From Eubacteriales bacterium (GTDB taxonomy: Bacteria > Bacillota > Clostridia > Oscillospirales > Oscillospiraceae), in the NCBI GenBank assembly GCA_030536515.1, contig JAUNPV010000001.1:310001-374000 (forward strand): 64,000 nt of DNA, given 5' to 3'. The position numbers and the translations under genes were made by a program. This document shows positions 20,774-29,124 of this stretch, one piece after another. Within the stretch, counting starts at the first letter, position 1. Each line of letters begins with the position of its first letter. The notes under the pieces are model-generated. The model did not search any database. It was given only the letters and a program-made list of their open reading frames with translations, and had not been told where the DNA came from.

Positions 20774-21611
20774 GCAGCAGAATCTGAAGCTCCGGCGGCA
20801 GGCCCGGAAGGGCGCAGGCATAACCGGAAGCTATCTCGTGCTGATTCTGGTGGCGCTGCTGTGCGCCGGCCCCTTCCTGTGGCTGCTGAGCACCTCCTTC
20901 AAGTCCAACGAAAACATCTACGCCCTGAATTTCCTGCCCCAGCACCCCAGCCTGGCTGCCTATGCCAATGTGTTCAAGCTGCTGAACATCGGAAGAATGC
21001 TCTGGAACTCCGTGATTATTGCCGGCGGCGGCGTGCTGGGAAATTTGATTCTGGCGACGCTCTGCGCCTATCCTCTGGCAAAAATGGATTTCTATGGCAA
21101 AAAGCTGGTGAACAATGCGCTGCTGGCCACCATGATTATCCCCGCCGCCGCAGGACTGATTGTCAACTATGTGACCATTCAGAAGCTGCAGCTGGGCGGC
21201 AGTTTCTGGGGCGTGATTCTGCCCAATTCCGTCAATGTGTTCAGCATCATCATGCTGCGTCAGGCCTACCTGGCAGTGCCCAAGGAGCTGCTGGATTCCG
21301 CCCGGATTGACGGTGCCGGTGAGCTGAAGGTGTGGTGGAGCATTCTGCTGCCCCAGATACGGCCCTCTATGCTGACGGTGGTCATCATGGATTTCGTCAA
21401 CAAGTGGAATATGTTCCTGTGGCCCCTGCTGGTGCTGGACGTGGAGCAGTATCCGGTGGCAACGGGAATGCAGTATATCAGCCAGTCCTTTGAGTACAAG
21501 TTCATCAATGTGGCCGCCGGCACGGTGCTGTCGGTGCTGCCTGTGCTGATCCTGTTTGTCATTTTCCAGAAGCAGTATATCAACAACACCGGCGGTGCCG
21601 TCAAGGGATGA
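20766..21611 (+). CDS. ABC sugar transporter permease, MalG/UgpE type
   Basis: A 281-residue permease with about six membrane spans. An ATG 39 bases upstream lies inside the previous gene; the start at 20766 (MTKQQNLKLRRQ) overlaps its stop, as in coupled permease pairs, and GGCAGGGG precedes it. The EAA motif DSARIDGAGELKVWWSILLP is present. Together with the gene upstream it forms the channel of the transporter. Its stop is followed 24 bp later by a VOC gene in the same direction. Confidence 0.93.
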   Translation: MTKQQNLKLRRQARKGAGITGSYLVLILVALLCAGPFLWLLSTSFKSNENIYALNFLPQHPSLAAYANVFKLLNIGRMLWNSVIIAGGGVLGNLILATLCAYPLAKMDFYGKKLVNNALLATMIIPAAAGLIVNYVTIQKLQLGGSFWGVILPNSVNVFSIIMLRQAYLAVPKELLDSARIDGAGELKVWWSILLPQIRPSMLTVVIMDFVNKWNMFLWPLLVLDVEQYPVATGMQYISQSFEYKFINVAAGTVLSVLPVLILFVIFQKQYINNTGGAVKG

Positions 21612-21635
21612 GTTCCGCCCGGAAAGGAGCTTGCT

Positions 21636-22472
21636 ATGCAACTGATACAAGGCATTGATCATGTGGACATCCTCGTTCCGGATGTGGATGCGGCTGTCAA
21701 ATTCTACTGTGAAGGCCTGGGACTGACGCTGAAGCGGCGGGACGACTACAACGGCATTGTCGTCACCCCCGACGGCGTAATCCTGGAGATATCCCCCCGG
21801 GGAAGCAGCCGGACGGATGCCTCCGGCATCACCCATGTGTGCTACAATACCTACGATGTGGACGAGACATTTGCCCGGGCCCTGGCCTGGGGAGCCGTTC
21901 CCAGCCGGGAATCGGACCCGGTGCCCTATACCTACCGGGATTTGCGCATGGCCTTTGTCCGGGCCCCCTCCGGCGAGGAAATCGAGTTCTGGTCCGTGAT
22001 GAAGCCGGACCGAACCTTTGGCGAGGTGCGGCCGGGCCGGTGCTGGGTGAAAAATTTTGTTCATGTGGCCCTGACCGTGCCGGATATGGAAGGCTGCGTC
22101 AGGTTCTACGAAGGGCTGGGCGCAAAACGGAAGGTGGACTGGGGATGGGGCTGCTCCATGACCCTGCCGGACGGCCGGGAATTCGAGCTGTTCACCGGCG
22201 GCCAGCCGGTCTGCAAGCCCCAGTGCTACACCCATATGTGCCTGCTGACCGGGGACGTGGATGCGGCCCTGGAAAGGGTCACCGCACTGGGCGGGCGCAT
22301 TGCCCACCAGCCCTACGACTGGTCCAACCTGCGCATTGCCTTTGCCCAGGGCCTGGCCGGAGAGACCATTGAGTTTTTCTCCATGTACCGCGACGGAAGA
22401 CCGGCCGATGTCTTTGACGCCCCGCCCCAGCCGCTGCCGGACCTGTTTGCCAATGTGCCGAAGGAGGAATGA
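21636..22472 (+). CDS. Two-domain VOC (glyoxalase/dioxygenase superfamily) protein
   Basis: A 278-residue protein of two vicinal-oxygen-chelate halves: IQGIDHVDILVPDVDAAVKFY (about residues 5-125) and NFVHVALTVPDMEGCVRFYEGL (about 140-260). His and Glu metal-ligand positions are kept (GIDHV, EIEFWS; FVHVA, EFELF). The superfamily covers isomerases, epimerases, lyases and dioxygenases, so the reaction cannot be named. Position straight after the permeases and before the sugar kinase points to a sugar-derived substrate. AAAGGAG precedes the ATG. A second, single-domain VOC gene closes the same operon. Confidence 0.88.
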   Translation: MQLIQGIDHVDILVPDVDAAVKFYCEGLGLTLKRRDDYNGIVVTPDGVILEISPRGSSRTDASGITHVCYNTYDVDETFARALAWGAVPSRESDPVPYTYRDLRMAFVRAPSGEEIEFWSVMKPDRTFGEVRPGRCWVKNFVHVALTVPDMEGCVRFYEGLGAKRKVDWGWGCSMTLPDGREFELFTGGQPVCKPQCYTHMCLLTGDVDAALERVTALGGRIAHQPYDWSNLRIAFAQGLAGETIEFFSMYRDGRPADVFDAPPQPLPDLFANVPKEE

Positions 22473-22474
22473 CT

Positions 22475-22702
22475 ATGAACCGACTGGACTATTCCCAGCT
22501 GCTGGCGGAGATTGAGCAGGAGCTGACCATGCCCGGCGGCAATTTTGACGCCCTGTTCGGCCACGACCCCAAGACCCTGGAGCAGGCCCGCTTTGCGGCG
22601 GCGGTTGCCCTGACTGCGGCGGACCGGCTCTACTCCCGCCTGACGCTGCAGGACTTTAAGCTGCGGGAGCGGGATGAGCACCCGGGCCAAAACGGTAAAT
22701 GA
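22475..22702 (+). CDS. Unknown 75-residue protein in sugar operon
   Basis: I do not recognise it. It starts MNRLDYSQLLAEIEQEL. An ATG at 22469 overlaps the previous stop, but AAGGAGG at 22461-22467 is correctly spaced only for 22475. The sequence looks mostly alpha-helical, is acidic in the first half and charged in the tail (LRERDEHPGQNGK), and has no signal peptide or membrane span. The ribosome site, coupling to the upstream gene and operon position support translation. The gap to the ROK gene is 82 bp with no promoter I can support. It could be a small binding partner of a neighbouring enzyme; no function is claimed. Confidence 0.7.
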   Translation: MNRLDYSQLLAEIEQELTMPGGNFDALFGHDPKTLEQARFAAAVALTAADRLYSRLTLQDFKLRERDEHPGQNGK

Positions 22703-22784
22703 TACTATTTCTTCATAAAGATATTTAACAAGATTTTTATGATTCAGCCTGACGGCTTTTAATAATTCGTATGAGGTGAAGGAT

Positions 22785-23771
22785 TTGCCACTGAATAACA
22801 AGGAAATTACGTATCTCGGCGTGGACCTGGGGGGTACCAAGATGCTGGTGGGGGAGATGACCCCAGAGGGGAAGCTGCTTCGCTGGAAAAAATATCCCAC
22901 CGGCCCGCTGGGCCAGCGCCAGTCCCTGGAGCTGATTCAGCGGTGCGTGGAGGACTACCTGGAAACCGCCCGCCCCCAGGACGCTCCCCCGCCTGTGGCC
23001 ATGGGCGTGGGCCTGGTGGGGCGCATCGACTCGGAACGGGGCCTTTGGATGGAAATTGACCCGGGCCGGAGCACCCAGCTCCCCGTTGGGGCAATTTTGT
23101 CGGAGAAATTCAAAATGCCCTGCTTCATTGCCAACGACGTTCACAGCGCAACAAAGGCGGAAATGCTGTTCGGCGAGGGCCGGAAAAGCAAAAATCTCAT
23201 CTACATCAACGTGGGAACGGGCATTGCCGCCGGTATTGTGGTGAACGGCCAGCTCATCAGCGGCGGCCACTGCAACGCCGGCGAGGTGGGTCACACCGCC
23301 TCGGGCATCGAGCTGCACGTGCCCTGCGTCTGCGGCCGGCAGGACTGCGTGGAGCCGGTGGCCTCCGGGCTGGGCTTTGACAAATGTGCCCGGCTGCTGG
23401 AGCCCTCCTATCCCGACACCCTGCTGCCCATTCCCCGGGACGGCAGCCGGGTCCAGGTGGCGCAGGTGTTCACCCTGTATGGCAGGGACGCCCTGTGCAC
23501 CCGCCTGACCGACAACGCCGCCCAGGCCATTGCCAATCTGGTGATGAACCTGGTGCGCACCACCGACCCGGACACTGTGATTTTGGGCGGCGGTGTCATG
23601 TCCGATGAGTTCCTGTTCCCCCGGGTCCTGGAAAAAATCGACCCTTACACCACCCGCTTTGTGACAAACGGCATTGTGCTGACCAGCCTGGCTCCCGCCA
23701 GCATCGGCCTCATGGGCGCTTGCAGCAATGCCATTTTGGGCATGGGACACACCCCGCCCAGGAAAGGATGA
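22785..23771 (+). CDS. ROK-family sugar kinase
   Basis: A 328-residue cytoplasmic kinase. A TTG start at 22785 is chosen because the preceding GAGGTGAAG is placed exactly as at 25400-25408 before the ThuA-like gene; GTG at 22776 is possible but lies inside this site. Motifs are DLGGTK (ATP phosphate loop), NDVHSATKAE (catalytic Asp), EVGHTASG, and the ROK zinc knot CVCGRQDCVE. ROK kinases act on glucose, GlcNAc, ManNAc, glucosamine or fructose. The NagB-like gene directly downstream favours an amino sugar. There is no HTH domain, so it is an enzyme and not a ROK repressor. Confidence 0.92.
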   Translation: MPLNNKEITYLGVDLGGTKMLVGEMTPEGKLLRWKKYPTGPLGQRQSLELIQRCVEDYLETARPQDAPPPVAMGVGLVGRIDSERGLWMEIDPGRSTQLPVGAILSEKFKMPCFIANDVHSATKAEMLFGEGRKSKNLIYINVGTGIAAGIVVNGQLISGGHCNAGEVGHTASGIELHVPCVCGRQDCVEPVASGLGFDKCARLLEPSYPDTLLPIPRDGSRVQVAQVFTLYGRDALCTRLTDNAAQAIANLVMNLVRTTDPDTVILGGGVMSDEFLFPRVLEKIDPYTTRFVTNGIVLTSLAPASIGLMGACSNAILGMGHTPPRKG

Positions 23772-23777
23772 GACACA

Positions 23778-24515
23778 TTGAAAATTACCATTGCAAGGGA
23801 CGAGCACGAGTTTGACGTTATGGCAGCCTGGCGGATTATCGGCCAGATGCTGAAAAAGCCCGATTCCGTCATCGGCCTCTCCACCGGCCAGACCACCAAA
23901 AATATGCACGCCATCGTCAGCGATATCTACCGGCAGTACCCCTTTGACACCAGCCGTGTCACCCTGTTTAACGTTGACGAGCTGACCAACCTGCCCCGCA
24001 GCTACGCCGGCTGCTGCTACACCATGATTGCAGAGCAGATAGCCCGGCCTCTGCATATCCCGGACCAGCGCTTCATCATGCCCCAGACCATTTCGGATAA
24101 TTACGAGGGCGAGTGCCGCAGATTCCAGCAGGCCCTGGAGGACCGGGGCGGCATTGACCTGCAAATGCTGGGCCTGGGTATGAACGGCCACGTGGGCATC
24201 AACCAGCCCGGCACCCCCTTCGGCAGCGAGACCTGGGTGTCCCCCATGGACCCGATTTTCGAGGCCCGGGTCCGTCGGGAAACCGGCGTTCCCCCGGAGC
24301 ATCAGCTGGGCGGCCTGACCCTGGGCATCCGGACTATCATGCACGCCCGCCGCATCGTGCTGATTGCCAAGGGAGAGCACAAGGCGGACATGGTCCGACA
24401 GATGCTGAAGGGCCCCGTGACCGAGGATATTCCCGCCTCTGTGCTGCAGCTGCACCCCAACTGCGAATTCCTGCTGGATGCCGCCGCCGCCAGGTACGTG
24501 ACTGACATGGTCTAA
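23778..24515 (+). CDS. Glucosamine-6-phosphate deaminase-like protein (NagB/SugB family)
   Basis: A 245-residue protein with TTG as likely start (23778), six bases after the ROK stop. Family marks are LSTGQTTKNMHAIV (phosphate site), FNVDELTNLP (catalytic Asp region) and GLGMNGHVGINQPG (catalytic His region). NagB turns glucosamine-6-P into fructose-6-P and ammonia. It is about 20 residues shorter than E. coli NagB, and the active-site loops differ (NQPG for NEPA), so a related 6-phosphosugar isomerase activity is possible. Following a ROK kinase, it would complete phosphorylation plus deamination of an amino sugar. Confidence 0.87.
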   Translation: MKITIARDEHEFDVMAAWRIIGQMLKKPDSVIGLSTGQTTKNMHAIVSDIYRQYPFDTSRVTLFNVDELTNLPRSYAGCCYTMIAEQIARPLHIPDQRFIMPQTISDNYEGECRRFQQALEDRGGIDLQMLGLGMNGHVGINQPGTPFGSETWVSPMDPIFEARVRRETGVPPEHQLGGLTLGIRTIMHARRIVLIAKGEHKADMVRQMLKGPVTEDIPASVLQLHPNCEFLLDAAAARYVTDMV

Positions 24516-24531
24516 GCAAGGAGACCGAGAA

Positions 24532-25395
24532 ATGCTGAAAATTGGTTTTGCAGATTACTACCTTGACAACTGGCACGCCAACAACTATCCAACCTTCCTG
24601 CGGGAGGCCATTGCGGCGCTGGGCTGTGACGCAGAGGTGACCCACGCCTACGGAATGCACACCAGTCCCGACGGTGTTACCACGGAGCAGTGGTGCGCCC
24701 GGCAGAAGGTCACCCCGGCATCCAGTATGCAGGAGCTGGTGGACAGCGTGGATGCCATTATGGTGATTGCGGCGGACAGCTCTCTGTGGCATGAGGAGGT
24801 CTGCCAGCTGCCCCTGAGAAGCGGAAAGCCGGTTTTTGTGGACAAGACCTTTGCCCCCAATGTGGCGGCGGCCAAGCGGATGTTCGCCCTGGCCGATGCC
24901 CACGGCACGCCGGTGTTTTCCTCCTCCGCCCAGCGCTACTGTCAGGACATTCTCAACTGGCAGGCAGAGCACCGGGAAAGACCGAGATTTGTCTCCACCG
25001 TCGGCCCCCATTCCCTGGAAAATTACGCCGTCCACCAGCTGGAGCCTATTGTGGCGCTGATGGGCGTGGGTGTCAAACGGCTGAAGGCCTTCAGTGTGGG
25101 CACGGCGGTGACGCAGCTGATTCTGGACTACGGCGACGGCCGGATGGCCAGCTTCATGCAGAGCCCCCAGCCCTGGGCGGAGTTCAACTTCATGGTCTCC
25201 GACGGCGAGACCGGCAAGCGGCTGGTCAGCGACGACCGGAACTTCTATCACAACCTGGCAAAGGCCATTCTGGACTTTTTTGTCAACGGCAATATGCCGG
25301 TGCAGCGGGAGCAAACGCTGGAAATCGTCGCCATCATCGAAACGGCGTTCGCTGCCCGGCAGAACCCCGACACCTGGTATCCCATCCGCTATTAG
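24532..25395 (+). CDS. Gfo/Idh/MocA-like sugar oxidoreductase
   Basis: A 287-residue protein. The N-terminal Rossmann half has MLKIGFADYYLDNWHAN, VDAIMVIAADSSLW and GKPVFVDKTFAP, where DKT replaces the family's EKP but keeps the lysine. The C-terminal alpha/beta half follows. It is shorter than the usual 330-380 residues. These enzymes oxidise or reduce sugars, inositols and keto-sugars with a bound or free NAD(P). It is followed by a ThuA-like gene, the pairing seen in trehalose/3-keto-sugar loci. GGAGA lies before the ATG. Substrate unknown. Confidence 0.85.
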   Translation: MLKIGFADYYLDNWHANNYPTFLREAIAALGCDAEVTHAYGMHTSPDGVTTEQWCARQKVTPASSMQELVDSVDAIMVIAADSSLWHEEVCQLPLRSGKPVFVDKTFAPNVAAAKRMFALADAHGTPVFSSSAQRYCQDILNWQAEHRERPRFVSTVGPHSLENYAVHQLEPIVALMGVGVKRLKAFSVGTAVTQLILDYGDGRMASFMQSPQPWAEFNFMVSDGETGKRLVSDDRNFYHNLAKAILDFFVNGNMPVQREQTLEIVAIIETAFAARQNPDTWYPIRY

Positions 25396-25410
25396 TATGA
25401 GGTGAAGCCA

Positions 25411-26226
25411 ATGAATCAGATTAAACTGCACTACCTGGTAGGGGACGTGCACCAGGGTGGGCACGATGTCTACCGTGTGGCCCTGAACAACCGCATCCTG
25501 CTGGATGCAGCCGGAGCCTTTCAGCTGACTGTGGTTTCCGATGACAGGCGGCTGAGGGATGTGGACTTTGACACGTGGTTTGCCGGCGGCATGATTGAGG
25601 ACTGCGATGCCGTGATTTTCAACTGCGGCAACTACCGCTTCAACACCCGGGCAGAGCAGCAGGTGCTGGAAAATGGGGTGGCAGGGGGCAAGGGCTTTGT
25701 GTTCCTCCACGGCGACCACCCCTGCTACTGGGTGGAGGCCGGCATGGAGCCCTGGCCGGAGGTGGAGAAAATGGCCATGCTCATGTGGCGGGAGCCCACC
25801 TCCCACGGAGATTACGGAAACCACCACATCACCATCCGCTCGCACACCCACCCCATCACCCGGGGGCTTGCCGACTTTGACACCAGAGATGAGGTGTTCT
25901 GCACCATGAAGAACATCCACAACGTGCCCTTCACCACCCTGGCCACCGCCTATTCTGACCCCGCCGTAATATCCAGACACGCCATGCCTGGCACCGGCTG
26001 CGATGAGCCCATTGCCCTGGTGGGCCGCTATGGCCTGGGGCGCACCTACAACCAGGTGCTGGGCCACGTCTGGCCCTACTACACCGGCCACGGCCTGGGG
26101 GAAAACACCATGGCCAGCTTTTCACCCCGCCCGTTCCGCCAGATGTTTGTCCGGGGCTGTGAATGGGCCGCCACCGGACGGGTGGAGCTGACGGCAGACT
26201 TTGACGGCGAGGCAATTCTGGTGTAG
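25411..26226 (+). CDS. ThuA-like (class I amidotransferase fold) protein
   Basis: A 271-residue protein (MNQIKLHYLVGDVHQGGHD). ATG 25411 follows GAGGTGAAG, the same ribosome site as the ROK gene. The fold pattern of ThuA domains is visible: IEDCDAVIFNCGNYRFN, GKGFVFLHGDHPCYW, and YGLGRTYNQVLGHVWPY near the C-terminus. ThuA proteins accompany sugar oxidation (trehalose to 3-ketotrehalose) or sugar hydrolysis. Here it sits between an Idh-like and a zinc-type dehydrogenase. No signal peptide. Reaction unknown; the family assignment is good. Confidence 0.85.
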   Translation: MNQIKLHYLVGDVHQGGHDVYRVALNNRILLDAAGAFQLTVVSDDRRLRDVDFDTWFAGGMIEDCDAVIFNCGNYRFNTRAEQQVLENGVAGGKGFVFLHGDHPCYWVEAGMEPWPEVEKMAMLMWREPTSHGDYGNHHITIRSHTHPITRGLADFDTRDEVFCTMKNIHNVPFTTLATAYSDPAVISRHAMPGTGCDEPIALVGRYGLGRTYNQVLGHVWPYYTGHGLGENTMASFSPRPFRQMFVRGCEWAATGRVELTADFDGEAILV

Positions 26227-26296
26227 CACTGTGTGAAGCGATTTGCATAAAAGTATGAAAAATCAGTATGACCATCAACAAGAAAAGAGGCTTCTT

Positions 26297-27292
26297 ATGA
26301 CCGATTACCGTGTTACCTTCACCGGCCAGTGCCGGGCGGAGCTAATCGCCCACGCCTTTGACCCCACCCCTGGCCCCGGCGAGCTGGTGGGGGAAAACCT
26401 GTTCTCCCTGATTTCCACCGGCTCTGAGCGGGGCGGCTATACCCAGAAGTTCCCCGATGACAGCTACCCCATGGAAACGGGCTCGTCCTCCATGGCCCGT
26501 GTGCTGGCAGTGGGGGAGGGGGTCACCGGCTTTCGGCCCGGCGACCTGTTTTACCACAGCGAGCACCACACCCGCTATGTCCGCCTGAATGCAGGCGACG
26601 CCATTGCCGCACCGGCGGGAGCGCCTCCTGAAAAGGTGCTGTTTGGCCGATATGCTGCGGTGTCCATGACCTCTGTCTATCAGATGAAGGCAAAGCCTGC
26701 CGATACCGTGGCGGTGACCGGCCAGGGCATGGTGGGGGCTATGTGCGCCGCCGTGCTGCAGGCCTTCGGCTTCCGGGTCTATGCGGTGGACCCCTCTGCC
26801 ATGCGTCAGGCTGTTTCCAGAGAAATGGGCATTCAAAACGTGGGCGCTTCTCTGGAGGAGCTCAATGTGCAGCAGCAGAGCTGCGCCGCCCTGCTGGAAT
26901 GCAGCGGCAATGAAAATGCCCTCCGCATGGCGCTGCCCTATCTGCGCCACGGGGCGGATGTTTACCAGATCGGCGTGCCCTGGCACAAAGCCTCCGACTG
27001 GTCTGCCCATGAGCTGCTGTACCAGATTTTCTACGGCTTTCTGAGCGTCCATGGAGGCTGGGAGTGGAGCATCCCCCGGAAAAATGACGAGTTCCATTCC
27101 CACAGCTCCTTCTCCCACATTGCCTCGGCAATGGAGATGATTGCACAGGGAAAAATCAAAATCCCCGACAGTATGTACGAGCTGCGGGACCCCCGGGACT
27201 GCGGCAGCATCTATCAGGAGATCACCGCCCCCAGAATGAGCCCCACCAGCATAATTTTTGACTGGAGCCGCTTCCGGGAGGCGGAACAATGA
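26297..27292 (+). CDS. Zinc-type medium-chain dehydrogenase-like protein
   Basis: A 331-residue protein. Start chosen at MTDYRVTFTG (26297) because AAAAGAGG lies 6-8 bases upstream; a longer frame to 26243 has no ribosome site. It has the GroES-like N-terminal fold (PGPGELVGENLFSLISTGSERGGY) and a nucleotide-binding loop (VAVTGQGMVGAMCAAVLQAFG). The usual catalytic Cys and His of the zinc site are not obvious (STGSERG is typical of the bi-domain oxidoreductase group), so it may act on a sugar without classic zinc catalysis. The stop overlaps the next ATG. Confidence 0.85.
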   Translation: MTDYRVTFTGQCRAELIAHAFDPTPGPGELVGENLFSLISTGSERGGYTQKFPDDSYPMETGSSSMARVLAVGEGVTGFRPGDLFYHSEHHTRYVRLNAGDAIAAPAGAPPEKVLFGRYAAVSMTSVYQMKAKPADTVAVTGQGMVGAMCAAVLQAFGFRVYAVDPSAMRQAVSREMGIQNVGASLEELNVQQQSCAALLECSGNENALRMALPYLRHGADVYQIGVPWHKASDWSAHELLYQIFYGFLSVHGGWEWSIPRKNDEFHSHSSFSHIASAMEMIAQGKIKIPDSMYELRDPRDCGSIYQEITAPRMSPTSIIFDWSRFREAEQ

Positions 27293-27738
27293 AAGGCGCG
27301 GGGATTCACCACATCGGCATCACCTCCGGCCATTTTGCCGAGACAGTCCGGCTTTATCAGGAGGGCCTGGGCTTCTCTGTGCAGCACATCTGGGGCCACG
27401 GGAAGAAGGTCTACATGATGCAGACCGGCGACGGCACCTGCGTGGAGGTGTTCGAAGGCGACAGCGCCCCCGCCGGTGACCACAGCACCCACGGAAACGG
27501 GGAGTGGATGCACCTGGCCCTGCGGACCCAGGACATTGAGAAAAGCTATGCCCAGGCCCTGCGGGCCGGTGCGAAGGCAAAACTTCCCCCCACCTATGCA
27601 GACATCCTGGAGGCACAGCCGGAGCCGGTCTATCTGTATTTCGCCTACGTCACCGGATATGACGGCGAGGAAATAGAGTTCATCCAGGAGCTGGATGCGC
27701 CAAAAAACGGGCAGAACAGCCGTCAGACCGGATCATAA
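27289..27738 (+). CDS. Single-domain VOC (glyoxalase superfamily) protein
   Basis: A 149-residue protein, last gene of the operon; its ATG overlaps the previous stop (ATGA). GAGIHHIGITSGHFAETVRLYQEGLG is the first VOC beta-alpha unit, and EWMHLALRTQDIEKSYAQAL is the second. His residues (HHIGI, WMHLA) and the final Glu (GEEIEFIQEL) are candidate metal ligands. Activity is unknown; lactoylglutathione-lyase annotation would be over-reading. The operon presumably ends in the repeat region that follows. Confidence 0.87.
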   Translation: MKGAGIHHIGITSGHFAETVRLYQEGLGFSVQHIWGHGKKVYMMQTGDGTCVEVFEGDSAPAGDHSTHGNGEWMHLALRTQDIEKSYAQALRAGAKAKLPPTYADILEAQPEPVYLYFAYVTGYDGEEIEFIQELDAPKNGQNSRQTGS

Positions 27739-27742
27739 AAAT

Positions 27743-27854
27743 TGTTCTTATCGGTTTCACTCAGCAAAGGCTGTAGGGCGGCCTGACCTCAGGCCGCCAC
27801 ACCAGAAAATCGGACTGGTTTGCGATGAAAAGCTGAGCTAACCCGATAAGCACA
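27743..27854. repeat. MITE-like intergenic element, TIR family B
   Basis: TGTTCTTATCGG (27743-27754) and CCGATAAGCACA (27843-27854), 11 of 12 paired. The core CTGTAGGGCGGCCTG...CAGGCCGCC matches 52003-52084 and, reversed, 12207-12358. Confidence 0.8.
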
Positions 27855-27918
27855 AAGGTTTTTAAGAAATAGCATAATGACCCGCCGGCGCAAGATATGC
27901 GAGGCGTTTGAAGCACAC

Positions 27919-27948
27919 GAGCCAGCAGCCCTTTTGGGCTGCTGGCTC
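27919..27948. repeat. 13-bp perfect stem hairpin
   Basis: GAGCCAGCAGCCC, loop TTTT, GGGCTGCTGGCTC. It directly abuts the family A repeat and may work as a terminator for the sugar operon, although no T-run follows. Confidence 0.6.
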
Positions 27949-28257
27949 AGCCTGTCGAAAAACCCCTTCGGGGCTTTCCGACAGAAGGGATGCAGCCTGC
28001 TGCGTGCATAATTTGTACGCCTATGGCGTACAAATTCCAAAAATTATTGTATGATTGCCACCGGCAATCATGTTTGATTTGGATTCGCTGCGCGACGCAC
28101 CGCACTTGCAGTCTGAGAAGTATTTTCGTCCAGGTACAGAAGGTGAATTGCCCCGAAGGGGCAAGAGAGGCCACCCTGGGGTGCGCCCCGGCCGAAAATG
28201 ATTTAGAATTTATTTGCCGCTGCGGCGGCAAACTCTGCGAGGCTTTTTCGATGCCCT
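27949..28257. repeat. Palindromic mosaic repeat, family A, copy 3 (with insertions)
   Basis: Same borders as copy 1 (CTGTCGAAAAA at the start, TTTTTCGA at 28244-28251), but about 100 bp longer. One extra block (near 28040-28105) contains ATGATTGCC-acc-GGCAATCAT. Another (near 28140-28185) contains TTGCCCC-gaa-GGGGCAA and CACCC-tgg-GGGTG. The added blocks are themselves palindromic. Confidence 0.75.
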
Positions 28258-28349
28258 GAGGCCTTTAGGTCGGTGGCTTTTTATCCGGGCTGTCGCTGCC
28301 CAGCCAACCGCAGGGCAGCTAAGATTTGACAAAGAGGCGGGGGGATGGG

Positions 28350-28378
28350 TTGAAGGGGGGCGCGGCATCGGGTATAAT
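28350..28378 (+). promoter_or_regulatory. Promoter of decarboxylase subunit operon
   Basis: TTGAAG (28350-28355), 17-bp spacer, TATAAT (28373-28378). An upstream TTGACA at 28326-28331 is too far away (41 bp). Confidence 0.6.
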
Positions 28379-28434
28379 GGCAGGGACTTAACGCAGGGAA
28401 GCTGCGTTGATTTTTTTGATTTGGAGGAATGTTC

Positions 28435-28743
28435 ATGATACTGGCAGCTGAAATGCAGGCGCAGCCTGATTATGTTGCTTTGGCTATGGTGGCGGTGATG
28501 CTGCTGTTTGTGATTGGGGCGGTGCTTCGCAAGCGCTTTGCCGATTCCGGGGCCCAGCCCGCCGTCCAGACGGCACCGGCGGTGAAGCCTCAGCTTTCCA
28601 CCGCACCGGGCAGCGCCGGGGCGGTGAAGCTCCATGATGTGGAGCCGAAGGTTGCGGCCATGCTGATGGCCATTGTGGCGGACAAAACGGGGAAGCCCTT
28701 GAATGAGCTGCGCTTTCTATCAATCAGGGAGGTTAAGGAATGA
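28435..28743 (+). CDS. Sodium-pumping decarboxylase gamma subunit (OadG-like)
   Basis: A 102-residue protein with one N-terminal membrane span (about residues 13-31, [19 protein letters not shown]), then a Pro/Ala-rich stretch and a small soluble tail. TTGGAGGA is well spaced for 28435, less so for the ATG six bases earlier. Gamma subunits anchor the carboxyltransferase to the beta channel and stabilise the complex. It is followed, with overlapping start, by a biotin carrier and then the beta subunit. Sequence similarity among gamma subunits is low, so the call rests on topology and context. Confidence 0.78.
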   Translation: MILAAEMQAQPDYVALAMVAVMLLFVIGAVLRKRFADSGAQPAVQTAPAVKPQLSTAPGSAGAVKLHDVEPKVAAMLMAIVADKTGKPLNELRFLSIREVKE

Positions 28744-29114
28744 AGTACGAAATTGCATTGAACGGACGAAGCTATGAGGTGGAGGTGGAGGTGAGCCGCC
28801 CCATGGCCATGGCGGAATTCGCCGCCTATCAACCGGCGGCTCCCGCTGAGCCTGCCGTACCGGCTCCCGCTGCCCCTGCGGCCCCGGCGTTTACCGGCGA
28901 CGGGGAGGCAATCGAAGCGCCTATGCCCGGGACGATTCTCAAAACCCTTGTCAGCACCGGCGACACGGTCAAGTCCGGGGATGTGCTGGTGATTTTGGAG
29001 GCCATGAAAATGGAAAACGAGATTATGGCCCCCAGAGCCGGCAGGGTGACCCAGCTGGCTGTTTCCAAGGGCTCCACCGTGGACACCGGCGATCTGCTGC
29101 TGGTATTGGCATAA
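28740..29114 (+). CDS. Biotin carrier protein of a sodium-pumping decarboxylase
   Basis: A 124-residue protein. The N-terminal 25 residues ([18 protein letters not shown]) are typical of methylmalonyl-CoA/glutaconyl-CoA decarboxylase carriers. An Ala/Pro-rich flexible linker follows (about 30-52), then the biotinyl domain with EAMKMENE, where Lys90 would carry biotin. It shuttles CO2 from the carboxyltransferase to the beta subunit. The ATG overlaps the OadG-like stop. The carboxyltransferase alpha subunit is not in the window. Confidence 0.93.
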   Translation: MKYEIALNGRSYEVEVEVSRPMAMAEFAAYQPAAPAEPAVPAPAAPAAPAFTGDGEAIEAPMPGTILKTLVSTGDTVKSGDVLVILEAMKMENEIMAPRAGRVTQLAVSKGSTVDTGDLLLVLA

Positions 29115-29124
29115 GGAGGGCACC

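Noticed and set aside
27739-28434. Possible CRISPR array because of recurring short motifs
   Set aside because: The repeats are dispersed palindromic elements, not evenly spaced direct repeats with spacers, and no cas genes are present anywhere in the window.
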